A stretch of 64,000 nucleotides of DNA from the NCBI RefSeq assembly GCF_000828855.1, contig NZ_AP014631.1:1-64000 (forward strand), written 5' to 3'. Shown here piece by piece: positions 54,785-64,000 of the stretch (its first letter is position 1; each line of letters opens with the position of its first letter). This stretch comes from Metamycoplasma canadense. Lineage in GTDB: Bacteria; Bacillota_I; Bacilli_A; Mycoplasmatales; Metamycoplasmataceae. The position numbers and the translations under genes were made by a program. The notes beneath the pieces are model-generated. The model saw only the letters and a program-made list of their open reading frames with translations. It ran no database searches and had not been told where the DNA came from.

Positions 54785-55949
54785 CAAAAGAAAAAAAATT
54801 TTCCCAATGTTTAAAAACAATCTAGATATTATTTATTTAGATAACGCTGCATTAACTTTTAAGCCTAAATCAGTAATTAAAAAAGGTGTAGAATTTTATG
54901 AAAAATTTTCTATTTCAACAAGAACTGCTGATTCAAAAATTGGTATTAAAATTGCAAATGATTTAAGAAATGTAAGACAAAAAATAGCTAATTTTGTTCA
55001 AAGTAATGAAAATGAGGTTATTTTTACCCAAGGTACAACTGATGGATTAAATCAAATTGCTTCAATGTTATCAAGAATTACAAATAATGGTGAAATTATT
55101 TTTAGTTACTTTAACCATTCTTCTGCAATAGTTCCTTTTATTGAAAATTTTAAAAATAAAAATATTGTTTTTAAATATTGCGAAGATGAAAATAGTATTT
55201 TAAAATCAATAAATAAAAATACAAAAATTTTGATTATTCCCCAAACAACAAATAATTTTCAAATTAAGTTCGATCTAAAAAAAATATACAAGAAATGTAA
55301 AAAATATAATACCATTCTAATAAATGATGCTGCTCAAGCAATTGCGCATACGAAAGTAGACTTTAACTATTGCGATGTCTTAGTTTTTTCGAGCAACAAA
55401 ATATACGGGCCAACTGGTTCTGGAGCATTAATTGTTAAAGAAGATATTTTAAGCAAACTATCTCCTATAAAATGAGGAGGAGGACAGGTTCAGGATATAT
55501 ATCAAACATGTAGCTGAAATATGAGAAATTCAATAAGCAAATGAGAGCCAGGTACTTTAAACTTTGCAGGAATTTTGCAAATGGGGGAAGCTTTAAATTT
55601 CTTAAACTCATTTAATATAAAAAAAATTCAGAAATATGAAACTGAAATTGCCAATTATGCTTATGATGAATTATTAAAAATAAAAAATATAACTATTGAT
55701 TCAAAAAGGGGAGATACTATTATTTTATTTAATATTAATTCTGTTTCATCTCAAGATGTTGCTTCATATTTAGGAAATAGAAATATTTATGTTAGAGCAG
55801 GTGCTTTTTGTGCTTATAAATTTAAAGAAGTAAATAATTTATCAAATTCATATGTAAGAATTTCACTTGCTTTATATAACAATAAAAATGATATTGATGT
55901 CCTAGTTGAAACACTTAAAAATGGAGGTAATTTTATTGAAATCTTTTAA
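54774..55949 (+). CDS. csd: SufS-type cysteine desulfurase
   Basis: The 391-residue PLP enzyme takes sulfur from cysteine for Fe-S clusters or tRNA thiolation. The PLP Lys is Lys209 in SSNKIYGPTG, where most relatives have His before the Lys; here it is Asn. The persulfide Cys is Cys346 in AGAFCAYK. INDAAQA gives the cofactor Asp. It is followed by a sufU-like scaffold with overlap, which supports a sulfur-transfer pair. Confidence 0.93.
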
Positions 55950-56361
55950 TAATCAAGAAAAACAACAAATTATATTTAATGCATATTCTAATCCCAAATA
56001 TAAATTAGATATTAAAAAAAATATTGGCATTTCAGAACATTCAACAGTTTGTGTTGATGAAATAGAATTATATTTAAAATTTGAAAATGATAGATTAATT
56101 GATGCTAAATATTATGCTACAGGCTGTGCAATTTTTATTTCCAGTATTGAAATAATGATTGAAGAAACATTAAACAAAACTAAAGACCAAATTAATTTAA
56201 TTATTGAAAATTACTTTAAATTGATAAATCAAAAAGAAAATTTGGAAACTTGTGTTAATTTAGGAAAACTAGAAGTTTTTGAAAATATTAAAGTTCACTT
56301 AAATAGATTAGAATGTGCTTCAATAATATACCGTGCATATAAAAAAGGATTAAATGGCTAG
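55936..56361 (+). CDS. sufU: SufU/IscU-type sulfur acceptor scaffold
   Basis: I place the start at TTG 55936, seven bases after GGAGG; the upstream ATG at 55921 would overlap more of csd and lacks a site. The 141-residue protein keeps the three Cys of the family: Cys39 (HSTVCVDEI), Cys64 (ATGCAIFIS) and Cys127 (RLECASI), with Asp41 near the first. It accepts sulfur from the cysteine desulfurase upstream. It overlaps csd by 14 bases and dinB by 8. Confidence 0.9.
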   Translation: MKSFNNQEKQQIIFNAYSNPKYKLDIKKNIGISEHSTVCVDEIELYLKFENDRLIDAKYYATGCAIFISSIEIMIEETLNKTKDQINLIIENYFKLINQKENLETCVNLGKLEVFENIKVHLNRLECASIIYRAYKKGLNG

Positions 56362-57601
56362 AATTATATTTCATATTGATATGGATTGTTTTTTTGTTAG
56401 TTGTGAAAGAGCTAAAAATCAAGCATTAAAAAATAAACCAATAGTAATAGCTTCAAATTTAAAAAGAGCTATTATTTCTGCTATGTCATATGAAGTTAAA
56501 GAAAAAGGATTTAAAACTGGTGATCCTTTTTATAAAGTTAAAAATAAAATAAAAGATCTAATTATAATTGAACCACACTACCAGCTTTACTCATTAATGT
56601 CAACAAAAATATTCAAATATATTGAAAATTATTTTTCAAAAAACATTGAAATTTATTCAATAGATGAATGCTATATTGATGTGACTGAAGAAGCAAAAAA
56701 ATATAATTCCCCTATTAATTTAGCTAAAGAAATTCAAAAAAACATTTTGGAAATTTTCAAAATACCTTGCTCAATTGGAATTTCATTTACAAAATTTTTA
56801 GCAAAAATGTCAACTAATAAAGCAAAACCTTTTGGAATTATTCAAACAAACAAAGAAGATATTAAAAAAAATTTTTATGATTTACCAATTAAAAAAATTT
56901 TTGGTATCGGAAAAGCTAGTGTTCCTAAACTTAAGGAAAATGGAATTAATACTTATGAAGATTTAGTAAAATGTGAAAATAACATTTTATTACAAAAAAT
57001 ATTCGGGAAAAATTATTTTTTATTCAAACAAGATTTAATCGGAGAAAACTTAAATAAGCAACACGTCTTACCTAAAGAAACTAAGAGTATAAGCAATTCT
57101 AAAACATTTATGATCAATGATTCTGATAATAAAATTTTTCTAATAAATGAATTAAAAGAAATAGTAAAAAATATATGCCAAAGAGCTAAAAATCTAAATT
57201 TAGAATCTAAAAAAATAGCTCTTGCAATTCGCCACAGAAATAAAATTTGAACACAAAAAAGTAAAACACTTTCAAAATGAACTAATAATTTTGATGATTT
57301 ATGAAAAAATATTTTAATTCTATTTAATAAAATGTGAAATGAAGAATTAATAAGAGGTCTTGGAGCAAGTTTATCATCTTTAAGAACAATGTTTAATAAT
57401 TATCACTCACTTAACTTATTTGAAAAAAATAATATAAATAAAGTAAGCAAAATAATAAATCAATTAAATTTCCATGAAGGTAAGAACTCATTAAAAACTT
57501 TGTTACAATATAGTAAAGAAATAGGATTAGATGAAGAAAATATTAAATTTTTAAGAAAAAATTCAAAATCAACAAATAAAAAAATAAATTTGGAGGAATA
57601 A
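56354..57601 (+). CDS. dinB: Y-family DNA polymerase IV
   Basis: The 415-residue polymerase copies past DNA damage with low accuracy. Catalytic metal ligands are Asp8 in FHIDMDCFF and Asp104-Glu105 in YSIDECYID. The palm and thumb motifs SIGISFTKFLAKMSTNKAKPFG and the little-finger domain with AIRHRNK follow. No clear beta-clamp motif is seen at the C-end. It is translated within the nusB to nadD run. Confidence 0.93.
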
Positions 57602-58704
57602 TGAAAATAGGTATTTATGGAGGAAGCTTTAATCCAATTCATAAAGGACATATTGAGTTAGCTGAATTTGCAATCAATAATCTTAATTTAGATAAATTAT
57701 TTTTTGTACCAGCAAATAAAAATCCTTTTAAAAAATCCAATGACTATATTGAAAATAATCACCGTATTAATATGATAAATTTAGTTTTAAAAGATAAAAT
57801 GTTTTTATCTGAATTTGAAACAAATAGAAAAGGAAATTCTTATACTATTGACACTGTAAATTATTTCAAAAAAAAATTCCCTAATGATGAAATATTTTTA
57901 TTAATTGGTAGTGATAATATTCCTACTTTAAACAAATGAAAAAATATTGATGAGATAGCAAGTAAAGTTAAAATTTGCTCATTTAATAGAGGTAACAAAT
58001 TTTCAAAAATAAATCTAAAAAAATTTAATGTAAAAATTTTAAAAAATCCTATCTTAAAACATTCATCAACGTTGTATAAAAAAGGTAATTTTAATTTGGT
58101 TGAAAAAGAAGTTCAAAACTATATAGGGGAAAATTTTTTATATTTTGAACAAATTGCTAAAAATATCATTTTTGATCCAAAAGATAAAGAAAGACAATTT
58201 AGATTCTTTCACCTTAAATGAACTGCTGAATTTGCGACTAAATTAGCTAAACAAAATAATTATAAAATTAAATTTGCTTACCAAGCCGGAATGGCACATG
58301 ATATAACAAAACTTTGAACAAATGAAGAAAGTTACTTATTTTTAGAAAAATATGGATTCAATAAAGAAAATCTACCTGCTTATAAATTGCATCAAACCAC
58401 TGCTTATTTTTGATTAAAAGATATTTATAAGTATCAAAACCAAGAAGTTTTAAATGCAATTAAAAAACACACCTCATTAGATTGAGATTTAAATATCCTA
58501 GATAAAATTTTATATGTTTCTGACAAAATAAGTCAAGGTCGTCATTGAGAAGGGATTGAAAAAGTAAGAAATTTAAGTTTTCAAAATTTAGATGAAGCGT
58601 TAGCATATATTGTAAATAGATCTGCAAACTTTGAAAGTAATGTAAGGGGCCATGTTTTTGATCAAGAGCAAATAAAAATATATGAAAAATGAGGAAAAAA
58701 ATAA
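57601..58704 (+). CDS. nadD: Nicotinate-nucleotide adenylyltransferase fused to a YqeK-like HD domain
   Basis: The 367-residue protein joins two enzymes. Residues 1-185 are NadD, which makes deamido-NAD, with GGSFNPIHKGH and HSSTLYKKG (the ISSTxxR-like site). Residues 195-365 are an HD-domain phosphohydrolase of the YqeK type with His-Asp at 233-234 (GMAHDITK), YKLHQTTAYFW and LYVSDKISQGR. YqeK enzymes cut Ap4A to ADP. In Firmicutes the two genes are neighbours; the fusion is typical of mycoplasmas. The start overlaps the dinB stop. Confidence 0.93.
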
Positions 58705-58735
58705 AGGCACCTTTCTAGATGTCTTTATTTTTATT
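58700..58735 (+). terminator. nadD terminator
   Basis: A 10-bp stem (AATAAAGGCA and TGTCTTTATT, one G-U) with a 10-base loop and T-rich tail, at the nadD stop. Confidence 0.8.
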
Positions 58736-58762
58736 AAAATTTTAAATTAAATATTAGCATTA

Positions 58763-59143
58763 TTATTTATTCTGATATGTTTTTTTAGAAGTTAAACACA
58801 TAATCGATGCTACAAAACTAAAAATAGAAATTATAATTCCTAAAATATAAAAAATATTCGCATTCCTTACAACTAATCCAATTTTTTTATTTTTTACAAT
58901 ACCTATAATAATAAACAATATTAATAAAACTCAATTTAATAAAAAAGCAACTAATAATAAAGTAATTACTCTATGATGTAAAAATTTCAGAAAAATTTCA
59001 CCTAAATCAACATTAAGTTCGTAATAAAATTTACCAACAAAAACAATTAATGCAATAAAAATAAAAAACTTAGCTATTGATAAAAATAAATTCAAAAAAT
59101 GGATTCACTTATATTTATTAATTTCCTTATTATCTATCATCAT
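58763..59143 (-). CDS. Small membrane protein, unrecognised
   Basis: The 126-residue protein has three membrane helices (about 17-37, 58-82 and 93-117) and a charged N-end (MMIDNKEINKYKW). GGTGAAAAT precedes the ATG pair. It is divergent from dnaK and the only minus-strand gene in this stretch. No family recognised. Confidence 0.7.
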
Positions 59144-59248
59144 ATTTTCACCGAATATTTAAATCTTATTTATTAATATTAATTATAACATTACTAAAAA
59201 TATAATTTTAAATTCGACATTTTGTTAAAAATTATTTATTTATAAAAA

Positions 59249-59275
59249 ATTGGCACTCTTTTTTGTTAAGTGCTA
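59249..59275 (+). promoter_or_regulatory. CIRCE operator of dnaK
   Basis: TTGGCACTC, nine bases, AAGTGCTAA. It matches the HrcA-binding CIRCE element (TTAGCACTC-N9-GAGTGCTAA) at 16 of 18 arm positions. Heat would release HrcA and raise dnaK transcription. Confidence 0.93.
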
Positions 59276-59290
59276 AAATTTTGGTATAAT
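59262..59290 (+). promoter_or_regulatory. dnaK promoter
   Basis: TTGTTA (-35, 59262-59267) and TATAAT (-10, 59285-59290) with a 17-base spacer. The -35 box lies inside CIRCE, so bound HrcA would block polymerase. The leader is about 60 bases with AAGGAG before the ATG. Confidence 0.75.
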
Positions 59291-59330
59291 AGTTTTGTAA
59301 ATTATTTAAAAAATGATTTAATAACGTTAA

Positions 59331-61154
<1,824 letters not shown>

Positions 61155-61164
61155 TTAATAATTT

Positions 61165-61200
61165 AAACTAGCAAAATTGCTAGTTTATTTATTTTTTTTA
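61165..61200 (+). terminator. dnaK terminator
   Basis: A stem AAACTAGC/GCTAGTTT with a short A/T loop and a following T-run, 11 bases past dnaK. Confidence 0.85.
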
Positions 61201-61298
61201 AAATAAAAAATGCATTAAAAATAAAATTATAATAATAAAAAAAATGTAATTTTTAATAAAAATGCTATAATTTTTTATTATTAAGAAAGGAATTTATA

Positions 61299-63118
61299 GT
61301 GAAAACAACAGCATTTAAATACTCGCAATTTGCTTTTAATATTCTTTTAAAGAAAAAAAGTTCAATTATTATGCCAATCTTAGTTTTGTGTTTTTCATTA
61401 ATAATTGGATTTGTTTTTAAATTCGGTATTAGCAATAAATATTTAAGTTTAGCTTCTTATTTATATACATTTGCAGTTATTATTGCAACGATTTTATTTG
61501 CCTCAATTAAGGCATTAAATATTTTTAAAGATTTTGAGCAAGAAGGAATAGAATTAATAAGTTTAGCTAAACCAATTTCAAGGAATAAATTAGTTTTAGG
61601 TAAATTAATTTCATTAGTTTATTTTGGTTTATTATGATCAGGAGTCGTATTTATTTCTGCACTTATTTCTTTATATGGAGTCTATTTAGTAAAGGACTTG
61701 TTTATTTACGCTATTTTATTTTTAATAGTTTCTTTGGCTACTTATTTATTAATTGGATTAATAACTGCTTTAATAGGATATAAATTAAATCAAAAAATTG
61801 CAATTACTATACCTTTGGTATTTTTTATACCATTAGCATTAGGGGGGTCATTACTTTCTTCAAACGCAACTTCTAATATGAATAATGCAGCTTATTTTAT
61901 AAATAAAAAATATCCATACCATTTTTCTGGCAATGAAGCTAACGTTGAACCTTATTTTATAAATAATCAAAAAGATGAACTTCTTATTATTCCTAATGGT
62001 TCAAAAAATAAAAGTTTTAGTAATCAACAAATAGCTTATTTGCAAGAAGTTATGAATATTGCAAATAAATCATCAAAAGAATGACAAATTTATTCATGAC
62101 TTTCATTACCATATCAATTGCTTGATATTTTTAATAAAGAAAATAAAAATGTGTTTCAAAGTATTTCAAAAAGTAGTTTTTCAAATTTAGATAAATATGT
62201 TTATTACAATAATTTTGATAATATTTCGTTTAAATATAAGTTAGATAAAGATATTGATCAAAAAAAATATCCAGTTTTGAATTTTGAAAATAATACAATA
62301 GAAAAAAAATATATAGTTCCTGGTTTATTAAAATCAAATTCAGTAATTTCAAATACAATTGATACTGACATAATTTATGCAAGAGAAGATTCCTCAAATA
62401 TCAATACTTCTTTCCCTGAAGATGATTCTCAATTTTCAGCTCAAAATAATTTGGTTGGAAAATTAAAGTGAGAATATGTTTATCAAGTTTTAAAAGACAA
62501 AAAATTTAATGAAATTTCTAAAAATTTTGTATCAGAATTTATTTCTGAAATTAAAAATAATAATAACTTAATTGATATTAATAAGAAATTATTAAAAAAA
62601 GTTTCTTTTTTTGTTAATGATATTGAAAGCCCAATAAATAAATATTCAAATGCTAATTTAATATTATTCAATGAGCATTCAATTCAAGAAAAGAAATTAC
62701 AATCAGAAATTGAAAGAAAAATATATTTTGCAGTTGCAATTTTAAATTACATTTACTTTAATTATCAAGATACACCAGTTTTTGAGGCCTTAATTAAAAA
62801 TCCTAAAAAACTAATGAATATGGTAATTATCAAATTATTTTAAATATTTCAAATTTCAAATATCAAATTGGTGGATTTAGCAGTTTTGAAAAGAAATTAT
62901 TAATAAAAAAAGAAAACAATGAAGAAAAAGTTCTAATAAGATATGAATTAACCCCAAGCAATACTAATTATTTATTTCAATCAAGTAACCATTTATATGG
63001 AATAAATAGAGAAAAACAAATCGTTAATAAAAATATTTATTTTATTCTTTGAGCAATTATTATTTTAGTTTTATTTGCATCTGTTTTTGGCTTATATAGA
63101 AGAAAGGATTATAAATAA
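61299..63118 (+). pseudogene. ABC transporter permease gene, split by a one-base frameshift
   Basis: The product of about 606 residues is a membrane permease of the ABC-2 type. It has a GTG start with AGAAAGG before it, six or so membrane helices in the first 200 residues (with SLAKPISRNKLVLGKLISL), a long outside domain, and a last helix LWAIIILVLFASVFGLYRRK. The frame breaks at an A6 run (62805-62810): as given, translation stops at 62843; one more A would continue it as TNEYGNYQIILNISNF to the stop at 63116-63118. The downstream ATPase gene begins 2 bases later. Sequencing error, true loss or slippage are all possible. Confidence 0.8.
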
Positions 63119-63120
63119 TT

Positions 63121-63825
63121 ATGAGTAACATATTAGAAATTATAAATCTTAAAAAAATCTTCCCGAAGACAGATCGAGGAATTAAAAATATTAGTTTTAA
63201 TATTAAAAACAGAAGTTTTCATGCATTTATCGGTGAAAATGGTGCGGGGAAAACTACAACCATTAAAACTATAATTGGAGCTTATGCTAATTATGAAGGG
63301 CAAGTTTTAATCAATGGTATTGATATTAAAAAGGATGAAGCAAGATCAATTATTGGGTATGTTCCTGAGGCTGCTATTTTTCCAAAAGAATTAACAAGCT
63401 TTGATTATTTATATAATCTTTCAATTTTATCGAATATTTCAAAAAAAGAGGCAATAGCTAAAATTAAAGAATTTTTAAAACTTTTCAATATTGAAAATTT
63501 GCTATATGAAAAACCCTATACATTCTCATCTGGACAAAAAAAGAAAATTTTATTAATTCAAGCTTTATTGCACAATCCTAAACTCTTAATTTTAGATGAA
63601 CCTGCTGCTAATTTAGATCCAACAGCACGATTTGAATTATTTTCTTTACTCAAAAAGCTTAATAAAGATAATAAAATTACAATTTTGATTTCTTCACACG
63701 TTTTAGCTGAAATTGATAAATATGTTAATTCAGTTACATTAATTCATAATGGTAATATTCTTTATTCAGGAATTAAAAAAGAACCTCTTGAAAAATTATT
63801 TTATGAAAAAGTTATTTCTAGCTAA
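63121..63825 (+). CDS. ABC transporter ATP-binding protein
   Basis: The 234-residue ATPase has Walker A GENGAGKTTT, Q loop GYVPEAA, signature FSSGQKKKILLIQALL (SSGQ in place of LSGGQ) and Walker B LLILDEPAANLDP. It would drive the permease encoded directly upstream; substrate unknown. It is intact. Confidence 0.95.
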   Translation: MSNILEIINLKKIFPKTDRGIKNISFNIKNRSFHAFIGENGAGKTTTIKTIIGAYANYEGQVLINGIDIKKDEARSIIGYVPEAAIFPKELTSFDYLYNLSILSNISKKEAIAKIKEFLKLFNIENLLYEKPYTFSSGQKKKILLIQALLHNPKLLILDEPAANLDPTARFELFSLLKKLNKDNKITILISSHVLAEIDKYVNSVTLIHNGNILYSGIKKEPLEKLFYEKVISS

Positions 63826-64000
63826 TTTACCAATTGCATTATTACCATTATCTGCTATTAGTTGCATAAAACAAGAAAATACTAAAATACCTTCAATAGA
63901 TTTTGAAAAAAAAGAACAAACTAAAACTAAGTTATACCAAAATCAATTCATTAAGGATATGCTAAATATTTTTTCTCAAAATGATAACCATATAAAAGGT
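63803..64000 (+). CDS. Lipoprotein, cut by the window end
   Basis: The visible 66 residues start MKKLFLANLPIALLPLSAISC, a signal peptide with lipobox AISC, followed by a Lys/Glu/Gln linker. The ATG lies 23 bases inside the ATPase gene, so it may be an extracytoplasmic partner of the ABC transporter. The rest is outside the window. Confidence 0.8.
   Translation, partial: MKKLFLANLPIALLPLSAISCIKQENTKIPSIDFEKKEQTKTKLYQNQFIKDMLNIFSQNDNHIKG

Noticed and set aside
62805-62843. Programmed -1 frameshift in the permease
   Set aside because: The site T AAA AAA does not allow good re-pairing in the P site, so an error or a plain mutation is more likely.

Overview
The window is AT-rich DNA from a wall-less mollicute of the Mycoplasma/Mycoplasmopsis type. 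UGA is read as tryptophan in almost every gene: reading TGA as stop would cut recA, dnaK, pheT, ligA and the hsd genes into pieces, while reading it as Trp gives full-length proteins. Prolipoproteins with a Cys lipobox, a very compact gene set, an NadD-YqeK fusion and ComEC/ComEA remnants fit the same group. No rRNA or tRNA gene is visible; the one stable RNA is tmRNA.

Bases 1-9314 are accessory. A tyrosine recombinase (120-1040) faces a type I restriction-modification operon, hsdM-hsdS-hsdR (8738 to 1081, minus strand), and a small SSB-like protein lies behind it. HsdS is unusual: one 619-residue reading frame holds three target-recognition domains (TRDs) instead of two. A second, silent, 565-bp copy of the middle TRD lies 12.9 kb away at 18322-18886 in the opposite orientation and is identical base for base. 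Recombination between these inverted copies, or between the 131-bp direct repeats that flank the middle TRD, would produce two-TRD HsdS proteins of ordinary size. This looks like a specificity and/or on-off switch and is the most interesting structure in the window.

Bases 9315-20383 carry a lipoprotein whose promoter spacer contains an A13 tract, nrnA, pepP, rpmG, pgsA, a membrane protein, a GH13-like protein that has lost its catalytic residues, holA, yebC, the silent TRD cassette, and comEC-comEA. Bases 20880-25720 hold the energy-coupling-factor transporter genes ecfA1-ecfA2-ecfT joined to ligA. Bases 25900-30220 hold two large lipoprotein genes; the second, with a transglutaminase-like domain, has a one-base frameshift at an A7 run.

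Bases 30300-43200, mostly on the minus strand, are housekeeping: hpt and a deoxynucleoside kinase, folD, a long secDF-hisS-aspS-secG-rnr-smpB-ssrA cluster, and ruvAB. From 43290 to the end the plus strand carries ppa, two unrecognised genes, deoC, rarA-pheS-pheT, recA, an overlapping run ymdB-nusB-tlyA-csd-sufU-dinB-nadD/yqeK, dnaK under a CIRCE operator, and an ABC exporter (permease frameshifted at a poly-A run) followed by the start of another lipoprotein.

A recurring regulatory pattern is a TATAAT-like box exactly 7 (once 8) bases before an ATG with no Shine-Dalgarno site. At least nine genes show it, which suggests many leaderless mRNAs.
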